A stretch of 64,000 bases of DNA from Prosthecobacter sp. SYSU 5D2 (GTDB lineage Bacteria; Verrucomicrobiota; Verrucomicrobiia; Verrucomicrobiales; Verrucomicrobiaceae): assembly GCF_039655865.1 (NCBI RefSeq), contig NZ_JBBYXL010000009.1, positions 186,001 through 250,000 on the forward strand. The letters run 5' to 3'. How positions within the stretch are numbered: position 1 is the stretch's first letter; each line of letters opens with the position of its first letter. A program made the translations under genes and the position numbers. Of this stretch, positions 8,563 to 16,001 are shown piece by piece. The notes below the pieces were generated by a model. It ran no database searches, was not told the DNA's origin, and saw only the letters and a program-made list of their open reading frames with translations.

Positions 8563-10272
8563 TTAAGGCAGCGGGAAGCGCTCGTTCACGGTGGCGATCT
8601 CGGCGCGGATGGAGGCGAGGACTTCGGCGTTGTCCTTGTTGGTCAGCGCTTTGTCAATCCAGTTGGCGATCTGCACCATCTCGGCCTCTTTCATGCCACG
8701 CGTGGTGACGGCAGGCGTGCCGATGCGGATGCCGCCGCCGAGGGTGATCTTCTCGGTATCAAACGGGATGCCGTTTTTGTTCACGGTGATGCCGGCGTGG
8801 TCCAGCGTTTCGCTGGCGACCTTGCCGTTCAAGCCGCGCGGACGCAGGTCCACCAGCATGAGATGATTGTCCGTGCCGCCGCTGACGATGCGGTAGCCGA
8901 GCTCTGACATGCGGGCGGCCAGGGCTTGGGCGTTCTTGACGATCTGCTTCGTGTAGTCGGCAAACTCAGGCTTCAGGCACTCGCCAAAGCACACGGCCTT
9001 GGCGGCGATGACGTGCATGAGCGGGCCACCCTGGACGCCGGGGAAGACCTGGCTGTTGATCTTCTTGATGAGGTCTTCGTTGTTGGTCAGCACGATGCCA
9101 CCACGCGGTCCGCGCAGGGATTTGTGCGTGGTGCTGGTGACGAAGTCCGCGTATTCCATCGGGTTCGGGTGCTGGCCACCGGCGACGAGACCGGCGATGT
9201 GGGCCATGTCCACGAAGAGATAAGCGCCGACGCTTTTGGCGATCTCGCTCATCTTCTTGAAGTCAATGATGCGCGGATACGCGGAGGCACCGGCGGTGAT
9301 CATTTTGGGCTGCTCGCGCTTGGCGACTTCGGCGAGTTCATCGTAATCAATGAGCTCGTTGTCCTGGCGGACGCCATACTGGCAGAAGTTGTAGAAGCGG
9401 CCGGAGAAATTGGCAGGGTTGCCGTGAGTCAAGTGGCCGCCGTGGGCCAGGTTCATGCCCAGCACCTTGTCACCCGGCTGCAGCACGCTGAAGTAAACGG
9501 CGGCATTGGCCTGGGAGCCGGAGTGCGGCTGCACGTTGGCAAATTTGGCACCGAAGAGCTTGCAGACGCGGTCAATGGCGAGCTGCTCCACCTTGTCCAC
9601 TTCTTCACAGCCACCGTACCAGCGCTTGCCGGGATAACCTTCGGCATACTTGTTGGTCAGGCAGGAGCCCTGCGCGGCCATGACGGCCTTGCTGGTGAAG
9701 TTCTCGCTGGCGATCAGCTCGATGTTGTTCTGCTGGCGGTGCTGCTCGCCACGCACGATTTCGGCGACGGCGGGGTCTGCGGATTCCAGGATGGTGAGGG
9801 GATGGAGTTGTGGCTGGGTGTTCATTTTGGCGACTCTGCGTCCGTGACGGCCACCGGCGAAGGGCGTCTTCAACCAGGCGTTGAGGATGTCCTTGGTGGT
9901 GGCTTCGGAAGTGGTTTTGGCGGCGAGGCACAGGACGTTGGAGTCGTTGTGCTCGCGGGTGATGGCGGCGGTTTCGGCATCGCTGACCAGGCTGGCCTGG
10001 ATGCCGGGATGACGGTTGGCGGCGATGCTCATGCCGATGCCCGTCGTGCAGACGAGGATGCCGGCATCGGCATCGCCAGAGAGGACGCTCTGGGAGACGA
10101 GCTCCGCATAGTCCGGGTAGTCCACGGAATCACCCGAATGGGTGCCGAAGTCCTGGACGGTATAACCGTTGCTTTTGAGATGGGCGACGACCGCCTGCTT
10201 CAGCACCACGCCGCCATGGTCGGAACCGATGGCGAGGGTTTGCGGCAGGTCTGGGGCGGTGGAGGTGCTCAT
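8563..10272 (-). CDS. rpiB-glyA: Fused ribose-5-phosphate isomerase B and serine hydroxymethyltransferase
   Basis: This single 569-codon frame encodes two complete enzymes. Residues 1-149 are RpiB (ribose-5-phosphate/ribulose-5-phosphate interconversion), with GSDHGG, the active-site [16 protein letters not shown] (Cys75, Thr77) and the usual C-terminal GGRHGRRV. Residues 150-569 are a full-length PLP-dependent SHMT (serine plus THF to glycine plus methylene-THF), with [22 protein letters not shown] and the PLP lysine in [13 protein letters not shown] (Lys384). Met150 sits exactly where a free SHMT would start, so an internal start could also release SHMT alone; no good Shine-Dalgarno precedes it. 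Separate rpiB and glyA genes are the rule, so this is a true fusion or a lost stop codon. A strong terminator follows. Both enzymes are cytoplasmic. Confidence 0.93.
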   Translation of the reverse strand: MSTSTAPDLPQTLAIGSDHGGVVLKQAVVAHLKSNGYTVQDFGTHSGDSVDYPDYAELVSQSVLSGDADAGILVCTTGIGMSIAANRHPGIQASLVSDAETAAITREHNDSNVLCLAAKTTSEATTKDILNAWLKTPFAGGRHGRRVAKMNTQPQLHPLTILESADPAVAEIVRGEQHRQQNNIELIASENFTSKAVMAAQGSCLTNKYAEGYPGKRWYGGCEEVDKVEQLAIDRVCKLFGAKFANVQPHSGSQANAAVYFSVLQPGDKVLGMNLAHGGHLTHGNPANFSGRFYNFCQYGVRQDNELIDYDELAEVAKREQPKMITAGASAYPRIIDFKKMSEIAKSVGAYLFVDMAHIAGLVAGGQHPNPMEYADFVTSTTHKSLRGPRGGIVLTNNEDLIKKINSQVFPGVQGGPLMHVIAAKAVCFGECLKPEFADYTKQIVKNAQALAARMSELGYRIVSGGTDNHLMLVDLRPRGLNGKVASETLDHAGITVNKNGIPFDTEKITLGGGIRIGTPAVTTRGMKEAEMVQIANWIDKALTNKDNAEVLASIRAEIATVNERFPLP

Positions 10273-10412
10273 GGAGATGATTGGCGAAGGGGAAGTGAAA
10301 TGGAAAATGAAAAGATCGAATGCAAAGATGCAAAAAACGAATGATGCGGCGGGGTGCGGCAGGAAGACGGATCAAGAGGGAGCAGCATCACGGCAGAGCA
10401 TGTTCCCACTGA

Positions 10413-10910
10413 CTAATCTCCCTGCGCGGGACCTCGGCCGGCCTCCGCTTTCCAGGTTTGCTCGATGTAGGCCAGCACGCAGGGCAGCATCCGGGTCAGG
10501 TGCTCCAGGGTCTGGCGGTACTCGGAAAGGTCGCCTCCAAAAGGGTCGCTCAGGTCCCGGCCGCGCAGGCTGTCATCGGCGGCGAACTCGGAGATGAGGT
10601 AGATTTTATCATCCGCGTCCGGGTAATCCGAGAGGATGGCCGCCACATGGTTGCGGCTCATGGCGAAGATGTGGGTGGCCTCGTCCACGAGGTCCACGGT
10701 CACCGCCCGGCTTTTGTGGCCGCTGAGATCCAGCCCTTTTTCCTTGGCCAGCGTCACGCTGTAGCGGCTGGCCGGCTGGCCGGAATAAGCGCCCACGCCG
10801 GCGCTGCCGATCTTGTAATCGGACCGCTCCTTCACCAGATCACGGAACAGCACCTCAGCCAGGGGGCTGCGGCAGGTGTTACCGGTACAGACAAAGAGGA
10901 CGTTTTTCAA
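10413..10910 (-). CDS. Low-molecular-weight protein phosphatase, YwlE-like
   Basis: This 165-residue cytoplasmic protein has the LMW-PTP P-loop at the N-terminus, VCTGNTCRSP (Cys7...Arg13), and the general-acid Asp in DLSDPFG. In YwlE a threonine at position 11, within CTGNTCR, is known to favour phospho-arginine over phospho-tyrosine. This protein has the same CTGNTCR, so a protein-arginine phosphatase role is plausible; no McsB kinase gene is in the window to support it. The reading frame begins with TTG at 10910; no ATG gives an intact P-loop. It lies downstream of the toxin-antitoxin pair, on the same strand. Confidence 0.85.
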   Translation of the reverse strand: MKNVLFVCTGNTCRSPLAEVLFRDLVKERSDYKIGSAGVGAYSGQPASRYSVTLAKEKGLDLSGHKSRAVTVDLVDEATHIFAMSRNHVAAILSDYPDADDKIYLISEFAADDSLRGRDLSDPFGGDLSEYRQTLEHLTRMLPCVLAYIEQTWKAEAGRGPAQGD

Positions 10911-10940
10911 AAGGGCGCGCGGGTTTTCAGAGACTTACGC

Positions 10941-10958
10941 CCCGCCGGGCTCGGCGGG
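10941..10958. other. GC hairpin between toxin gene and phosphatase gene
   Basis: A perfect 7-bp stem (CCCGCCG / CGGCGGG) closes a 4-nt loop. There is no adjacent T tract, so it is not a typical terminator. It may be a short palindromic repeat. Confidence 0.35.
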
Positions 10959-11043
10959 ACGTCAGATTGCCCCGCCTGGGCGTTTTGTCAAAAGGGGAGT
11001 GGTCAGGAAGATGGAAGAGAGTTCCCGAAATCCAGATAAGAAT

Positions 11044-11538
11044 TTATTCTCCCGCCCTGAACAGACATTCTTTTATCAGCAATGGCCCAATAAAATACCC
11101 CGCCTCCAGCATGTCCATCAATGGACGCCTGACAGTTTGGATCAGTTTACGTTTCTTGGCTTCCAGGAGAAATCCGCAGGTTCCACGCACTTCCAAACCG
11201 TAAACGTTGGAAGCAATTCGTCTGGCCTTTCTTTCATCAATCAGAACGCGTGGAATACCTTCATTCCGTGCTGTCTGGATGACTGCGGCTTCCCCTGCGT
11301 CCAGTTCAGTAATTAGTAAAGGATCCACCGTGACTGGCGAAGCAACCCGGCAGCTTTGAATGATACGTGCAATTTCTTGGGCATCACCCGCCTCTTTGGC
11401 ATTCAACTCGTCCACGACTGCCTGAGGCAAGACCACCTCAGTAAAAACTTCACGCAACAACTGGCCAAGTCCGGCGCGTGTCAGGCCTAAAACCGGCCCA
11501 GTGTTGCAGACCACTGGCTGACCGTAATAATTACCCAT
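11044..11538 (-). CDS. PIN-like toxin of DUF3368 family
   Basis: This 164-residue protein is the probable toxin of a type II toxin-antitoxin pair. DUF3368 proteins have a PIN-type nuclease fold. Here the first strand is VVCNTGPVLGL, with Asn where classical PIN domains have Asp (as is usual in this family). It is followed by VVDELN, LDAGEAAVIQTA and LIDERKAR, which supply acidic residues. The ATG at 11538 overlaps the antitoxin stop codon by 8 bases (ATGGGTAA), implying translational coupling. An upstream in-frame start nine codons earlier is less likely. RNase activity is inferred from the fold only. Confidence 0.82.
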   Translation of the reverse strand: MGNYYGQPVVCNTGPVLGLTRAGLGQLLREVFTEVVLPQAVVDELNAKEAGDAQEIARIIQSCRVASPVTVDPLLITELDAGEAAVIQTARNEGIPRVLIDERKARRIASNVYGLEVRGTCGFLLEAKKRKLIQTVRRPLMDMLEAGYFIGPLLIKECLFRAGE

Positions 11539-11782
11539 CTGCAAACTCCTGTTCCAGTTCTTCACCGCCCAGGTCTGTGGCCGGAACTCCGTTATGGGCA
11601 GCTTCCAGCAAAAAGGCTGCCCGCGACATGCCGCACATCTTGCCTGCCTGGCCTGAAGACAGCTCCCCTAACTCAAAATACTTCAATGCCAGTAAAAACC
11701 GGCTCCGGCGCTGCAAGCTGGCAGTATCGGGGGCGTGCAACAGCAAGGTCGCAGGGAAATCAATCTCAAGGATTGCTGTCAT
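11531..11782 (-). CDS. UPF0175-family antitoxin
   Basis: This 83-residue protein matches UPF0175, small helix-turn-helix proteins that pair with DUF3368 toxins. The segment ELSSGQAGKMCGMSRAAFLL is the likely DNA-binding helix-turn-helix, and the acidic C-terminus (GGEELEQEF) is the likely toxin-binding part. It is first in the two-gene operon and is directly preceded by a good promoter at 11791-11818, which it probably autorepresses together with the toxin. The order antitoxin-toxin and the 8-base overlap are typical of such modules. Confidence 0.83.
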   Translation of the reverse strand: MTAILEIDFPATLLLHAPDTASLQRRSRFLLALKYFELGELSSGQAGKMCGMSRAAFLLEAAHNGVPATDLGGEELEQEFADG

Positions 11783-11790
11783 AACACGGC

Positions 11791-11818
11791 ATTATACTTT
11801 GAATCGGAACTCTCTCAA
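11791..11818 (-). promoter_or_regulatory. Sigma-70-type promoter of the toxin-antitoxin operon
   Basis: On the minus strand a -35 hexamer TTGAGA and a perfect -10 TATAAT are separated by 16 bases. The -10 ends only 8 bases before the antitoxin ATG, so the transcript should be leaderless or nearly so. The patch is AT-rich compared with its surroundings. Confidence 0.75.
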
Positions 11819-11834
11819 CTTAAAGCGCAGTCGC

Positions 11835-13133
11835 TCAAATCCGCCTCGCCTCCTGCACCTCCAGGGCCACCACTTTCCATTCGGATTCCACGGGGGCGAC
11901 GGTGACGGTGGCGGTGTAGCGGTTCACGCGGGTGTGGGCGTGGCCCCAGTGGCCGACGGTGCCCAGGGCGGTCCACTGGCAGTCGGTGATGAAACCCTGG
12001 CCGGTCGAGGCGGGCTTCACCGCCATGATCTCCACGCTGAATTCGCTGATGGTCACCCGGGTGCCTTCGCGGCCCTCCAGGGTCAGCGCCTGGAGCGTTT
12101 CCAGGTACAGTTTGCGCAGCAGCTCCCCGTCCACGCTGCGGGCCAGGGTGTCATAAATGTCGGATTCGGTCCGGTAGTCAAAGGCGCGGTAAACATTGCG
12201 CAGCAGGGGTGCGAGAATGGCTTCGGCCTGCGTGTTGTCGCTCACTTCAGGGACCGAGCTTCCCCGGGGGACGGTGACGACAAAGAGTGGCCAGGTGAGC
12301 AGCGCCCCGATGAACCAGGCACCCAGGAATGAAACGGCACCGCCGGGGAGCCGGTGGCTTTTTCTTCGCACCAGCAGAAAGATGACGAGGCCGCCGCAAA
12401 ACCAGATCACGCTGGCCATGGGAACACGCCAGGGCGGCAGGGTTTCAATCTTGGGCACGGCGGCCAGGGGGGCGGGCATGGGCAGACGGCCTTTGACCCG
12501 CCACCGGACTTGTTTTGAGGCGGCATCGGCTTCGATGACGTCGCTCTTCACGCCGAAAAAGACGCGGATGGGCAGTCGCTTCTGGCCCTGGATGTAGCCT
12601 GTCCATTGGAGGGTGATTTCGTCCGGCAAAGGCGGCAGCGGAAATTCCCACATCAGGCCGACCATGGCCTCACGAGTGGGCAGGCTGTCGCCTTCCTCCA
12701 GCGGCAGGGTGGCCCCGGGCTTGCCCTTGATGATGGAGGCCCCCAGGAAGTTTCCCTCCGCAGGCTTGCCCACGCCCGCCCGGCACCAGTCGGCCGCCTT
12801 GGCCTCCAGGGCATCGGCCAGGGCCTTTTGCTCATCGGCATTCAGGGAGATGGCTGCGGGCATCTTCGCCCAGGCCAGCACCGTGGTGGCATCAAACAGC
12901 ACCTCGAAGCGCATCTGGTTAGGCTCCAGGTACAGGTAGCCCTGGCTGATGACCTCAGCGGGAAGCTCTGGAGCTGCGTTTTGGGTGGCTGGCTGGGTGA
13001 GAATTTTCGACGGATCAAACTGCAGTGTCTGCGCAGAAAGCAGCGCAGGCAGGGCCAGCGCGGTGATCAGCATCCACCGCATCAAAAACTGCATGGATCC
13101 AGGTTTCATGGTCGCTTCATCGCCGTTGGCCAT
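11835..13133 (-). CDS. Uncharacterised membrane protein coupled to the Gfo/Idh/MocA gene
   Basis: I do not recognise this 432-residue protein. Visible parts are an N-terminal signal or membrane segment (FLMRWMLITALALPALLSAQ), a soluble domain of about 200 residues, two membrane segments near residues 245-295 (VIWFCGGLVIFLLV and FLGAWFIGALLTWPLFVV), and a soluble C-terminal domain of about 130 residues starting near LLRNVYRAFDYR. The C-terminal part vaguely recalls NTF2/IMS-like domains. The ATG at 13133 shares its A with the TGA of the upstream oxidoreductase (TGATG), which decides the start and implies translational coupling. Its function may relate to that oxidoreductase, but nothing in the sequence shows how. 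Confidence 0.7.
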   Translation of the reverse strand: MANGDEATMKPGSMQFLMRWMLITALALPALLSAQTLQFDPSKILTQPATQNAAPELPAEVISQGYLYLEPNQMRFEVLFDATTVLAWAKMPAAISLNADEQKALADALEAKAADWCRAGVGKPAEGNFLGASIIKGKPGATLPLEEGDSLPTREAMVGLMWEFPLPPLPDEITLQWTGYIQGQKRLPIRVFFGVKSDVIEADAASKQVRWRVKGRLPMPAPLAAVPKIETLPPWRVPMASVIWFCGGLVIFLLVRRKSHRLPGGAVSFLGAWFIGALLTWPLFVVTVPRGSSVPEVSDNTQAEAILAPLLRNVYRAFDYRTESDIYDTLARSVDGELLRKLYLETLQALTLEGREGTRVTISEFSVEIMAVKPASTGQGFITDCQWTALGTVGHWGHAHTRVNRYTATVTVAPVESEWKVVALEVQEARRI

Positions 13134-14545
13134 CAAAGGACCCACGGTTTCCTCCATTCTTTGGAGAGCAGTTTGGCGGCGGCTTCATTGCCTTCGATCT
13201 GCTCCGTCTGCGGATTCCATTTCAGGCCCGTGCTGCCGGTGCGCAGGGCGATGTTGGCCAGATGGGCGATGGTGATGCTGCGGTGGCCGATCTCGGCGGG
13301 TGTCGCGGTCGGCTTGCCGTCATAGATGCAGCTCAGGAAGTTGTCCGTGTGGTCCTTGCTCTCATAAAGGCGGATTTCCTCCGGGCCGATCTTCTCCCGC
13401 AGGATGGCCGGATCGCTGGCGGAGATCTTGCCCCGGTTCACGTAGATCCACTTGCCAGCGTCTCCTTCAAACATCACGCCCACATGGTCGAAGGGCTTTT
13501 TGCCGGGTGCCGTTTGGACCGTCTCGGCCACCTCTGGCATCAGCTTGTGGTCCGGGCTGGCCACCTGCATGATCACACCGTTTTCATAAACGCACTCAAA
13601 GGCAAAGGCGGTGGCGGTGTTGTACAGGGCGTCCTTGTCCAGGGTACCGGAGACGTTGCGCAGCTCCAGCGGGCCCGTGTGCTCCGTGCCCATGCCCCAC
13701 TGGGCGATGTCAATGTGATGCGCGCCAAAGTCCGTGATCATGCCGCCGCTGAAGTTGAAGTTATGCCGCCAGTTCAGCGGCAGCAGGGCCGGGCGGTAGT
13801 CCATCTGCTCCGCCGGGCCCAGCCAGAGGTCATAGTTAAAATCCTCCGGCAGCGGCGCCACATCGGTCAGGTCCGCCATGCCGTTCCAGTTGGAATGGCC
13901 GCCCGGCAGGCCCACCCGCACCCGCTTCAGCTTGCCGATGCGGTTGTTGCGCACCAGCTCGCAGGCCATGCGGAAATAGATGTCGCTGCGCTGCTGGCTG
14001 CCCGTCTGCCAGGTCACGCCCGCCTTGGCCACCTCATCGGCGATCAGCCGCCCTTCGGCCACATTCAGGGCCAGCGGCTTCTGCCCGTACACATGCTTGC
14101 CCTTGCGCGCCGCATACACCGCCATGTAGGCGTGCCAGTGGTCCGGGGTGGACACCTGCACCGCATCCAGGTCCTCCTGCTCCATCATCTCGCGGAAGTC
14201 CTCATACGCCGTGCAGGTCTTGACGTTCTTCTTGGCCGCCTGGGAATAGTGCTGGTCAATGATCTTGCGCCCCGCCTCGCGCCCGCCCGTTTCCTTGCCG
14301 TCATAGCCGTAGTGGCCGTATTCCTTCATCGGGTCCGCCACGGCGATGAGCTGGCACTTCTCATTGTTTAAAAACGAAGGCGTCCAGTCCCCGGCGATGG
14401 TACCCCAGCCGATGCAGCCCACCGTGATTCTTTCCGAAGGCGCTGGCCGCCCCTCTTTCCCGAACACACTGCTCGGCACAATGGTGGGAAAACCCAGCAC
14501 AGCGGCACTGCTGGCAAGAAACTGGCGGCGTGAAAATCGGTTCAT
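13133..14545 (-). CDS. Tat-exported Gfo/Idh/MocA family oxidoreductase
   Basis: This 470-residue protein has an N-terminal Tat signal (SRRQFLASSAAVLGF). A Rossmann NAD(P)-binding domain follows (ITVGCIGWGTIAGDW, AVADPMKEY), then the family's catalytic-lysine region, written YGQKPLAL instead of the usual EKP, and the alpha/beta domain with DFGAHHIDIAQWGMG. Relatives oxidise or isomerise sugars and inositols; exported versions are common in Verrucomicrobiota and Planctomycetes and may carry bound cofactor. The substrate is unknown. It is followed without gap by the unknown membrane protein (TGATG overlap). Confidence 0.88.
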   Translation of the reverse strand: MNRFSRRQFLASSAAVLGFPTIVPSSVFGKEGRPAPSERITVGCIGWGTIAGDWTPSFLNNEKCQLIAVADPMKEYGHYGYDGKETGGREAGRKIIDQHYSQAAKKNVKTCTAYEDFREMMEQEDLDAVQVSTPDHWHAYMAVYAARKGKHVYGQKPLALNVAEGRLIADEVAKAGVTWQTGSQQRSDIYFRMACELVRNNRIGKLKRVRVGLPGGHSNWNGMADLTDVAPLPEDFNYDLWLGPAEQMDYRPALLPLNWRHNFNFSGGMITDFGAHHIDIAQWGMGTEHTGPLELRNVSGTLDKDALYNTATAFAFECVYENGVIMQVASPDHKLMPEVAETVQTAPGKKPFDHVGVMFEGDAGKWIYVNRGKISASDPAILREKIGPEEIRLYESKDHTDNFLSCIYDGKPTATPAEIGHRSITIAHLANIALRTGSTGLKWNPQTEQIEGNEAAAKLLSKEWRKPWVL

Positions 14546-14836
14546 CGCTTCATTCTAGCGGGCACGGCCCCCCGGCGGCAACAGCGAACTCATGCCCGGA
14601 TTGAGAAAAGCGGCCCGGTTTTTGCCCTGTCGCGAGGATGGGCTCCAACCATGGCCGGGGATGCACCCTGCGGGTTTTTCAAGCTCCGGCCTCTTGCCTC
14701 ATCATTAAAAAAGACACCGGAGCAGGACCAAATCCTCAGTCTTCTTCAGGCGTACGCCCTGCGCCTTCGTCATCCCCCATAAAACTCACTTGCTCCGCTC
14801 CCCGGACCATGCGATTGATAAGGTTCAACCCTGAAC

Positions 14837-14911
14837 GCGCTCGTAGTTCAACGGATAGAATGGTGGTCTCCGAAGCCGCATATCCAGGTTCGATTCCTGG
14901 CGAGCGCACCA
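14837..14911 (+). tRNA. tRNA-Arg (anticodon CCG)
   Basis: The 75-nt cloverleaf has the acceptor stem GCGCTCG/CGAGCGC, an anticodon stem GTGGT/GCCGC with loop CTCCGAA (anticodon CCG, codon CGG), the T arm CCAGG-TTCGATT-CCTGG and an encoded CCA at 14909-14911. Decayed and AT-rich DNA begins directly after it, as often seen when a tRNA 3' end serves as an integration site. Confidence 0.96.
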
Positions 14912-14993
14912 GCCGAAAACTCACCTAATCGGCTGAAAATAAACTGCTTACAACGAGATGCTTATTTCGTCAGCGATTGTTCTTAAGACAGGT

Positions 14994-15020
14994 AAAATGC
15001 GCCAAAATGCAGGAAAATGC
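14994..15020 (+). repeat. Three phased AAAATGC direct repeats
   Basis: AAAATGC occurs at 14994-15000, 15004-15010 and 15014-15020, exactly 10 bases apart, i.e. one helical turn. This creates phased A-tracts that could bend DNA or serve as protein-binding arm sites. It lies between tRNA-Arg and the LysR remnant, in non-coding DNA. Confidence 0.6.
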
Positions 15021-15038
15021 GCTCAAAACCATTACAGG

Positions 15039-15197
15039 CTGGCAAGCCCTTCCGGTGCCCTGGTGCGGGCGCTTCCCGGCCTGAAAGCGCGGGACCTCCC
15101 GGTCCACGGGGTCTATGCCGGTCAGTGCGTCCTCCCCGCCCGCGTGAGTGCCTTCATTGACTTTGCCGCCCGCCACCTGGCCACCTTTGGGAAAGCC
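15039..15197 (+). pseudogene. C-terminal remnant of a LysR-family transcription regulator
   Basis: About 53 codons read LASPSGALVRALPG...DLPVHGVYAG...LPARVSAFIDFAARHLA. This is the typical end of a LysR-type effector domain (LVRVLP...PVHAVYP...LPAKVRAFIDF). The DNA-binding domain and most of the effector domain are absent, and the upstream sequence is non-coding. It is therefore a gene fossil, not a small gene. It sits between tRNA-Arg and an AT-rich orphan gene, and its continuation runs into the 21-bp repeat. Confidence 0.7.
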
Positions 15198-15219
15198 ACC
15201 TCGGAGAAAAAAGGCGGCT

Positions 15220-15240
15220 GCGGGGACGCGTGCGCTCCAT
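15220..15240 (-). repeat. 21-bp dispersed repeat, copy 2
   Basis: This is the exact reverse complement of 681-701. It lies just after the LysR remnant and 35 bases before the AT-rich orphan gene. Confidence 0.7.
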
Positions 15241-15274
15241 TTTCCAGAGGCGCTCAATAACATAGTTGACCCAT

Positions 15275-15865
15275 ATGATGACTAAAATTCAAAAAGTTAA
15301 ATCCGTCATCGCCATTGTTTTGTTTTTAATCTGCGTTGCGTTAATTTACCTTATCCAAGCGCTGCCCAAAAATTGGATTGGAGACCTGGATGCAATAGCG
15401 AAAAAAAGAGGAAAATTAATAGTATTTCAGATTTCACAAGCTGTAGTTGATTACAAAAAAGAAAACAATGGAGAGTATCCTGATAAAATTTCAGATCTCA
15501 TTCCATTGTACCTTACTGATCCCGGATCATTGTTGGGCGGCAGGATAGAAGGATGGTTGAAGATATCTGGAACTGACATGAGTCAGTGGCCTGAAGCAAT
15601 GGACATAACAGGGCTCGCCTCTCTGTATCCGAAAGAAGGAGGTGAGTTTATTGTGGTCCTTTCACCTGTTTTATATGGTTCGGAAGCGGTTCCGTTTTTT
15701 CATTTCCGCCCAGGCGATCACCCCGATGGACACATTAAATATGAGACTATGAATTATAAAGAGATGGACCTTGTCGAGGCTTGCAAGCTGGTCAGGTCAC
15801 CCAACTGGTCAGCAAAAATCCATGAAACAGGAGGGCTGCCACCTCCTCCAAAATCGTCTTTTTAG
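15275..15865 (+). CDS. AT-rich hypothetical protein with one membrane anchor
   Basis: I do not recognise a family with certainty for this 196-residue protein. It has one N-terminal membrane segment (SVIAIVLFLICVALIYLI) followed by a soluble domain. The stretch VVDYKKENNGEYPDKISDLIPLYLTDPG resembles the post-helix part of type II pseudopilins or DUF1559-like proteins. Base composition and codon use are strikingly AT-rich (many AAA, ATT and GAA codons) compared with GC-rich neighbours. That fits recent acquisition, as does its place beside tRNA-Arg and a LysR fossil. The ATG at 15275 is chosen over a TTG three codons upstream. The frame is intact and may be functional. Confidence 0.6.
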   Translation: MMTKIQKVKSVIAIVLFLICVALIYLIQALPKNWIGDLDAIAKKRGKLIVFQISQAVVDYKKENNGEYPDKISDLIPLYLTDPGSLLGGRIEGWLKISGTDMSQWPEAMDITGLASLYPKEGGEFIVVLSPVLYGSEAVPFFHFRPGDHPDGHIKYETMNYKEMDLVEACKLVRSPNWSAKIHETGGLPPPPKSSF

Positions 15866-16001
15866 GCTGACCCTCCTTTTTTTCATTCAAACGTGTTGAT
15901 GAGAGGCTATAACGGTCCCCGGCGGGACGCGGGGAACGGCACGCCGCATCTCGCGGGCGGTCCATTTTCACCGAGCGCGTCGCTTGACGCCGGGGCTGGG
16001 C

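Noticed and set aside
9820-9850. Separate rpiB and glyA genes
   Set aside because: No stop codon separates them in the given sequence; kept as one fused gene, with the alternative noted as a finding.
14736-14924. Open frame on the minus strand with RSPGIEPGYAASETT-like sequence over tRNA-Arg
   Set aside because: It is the antisense translation of the tRNA and its flank, a well-known database artefact.
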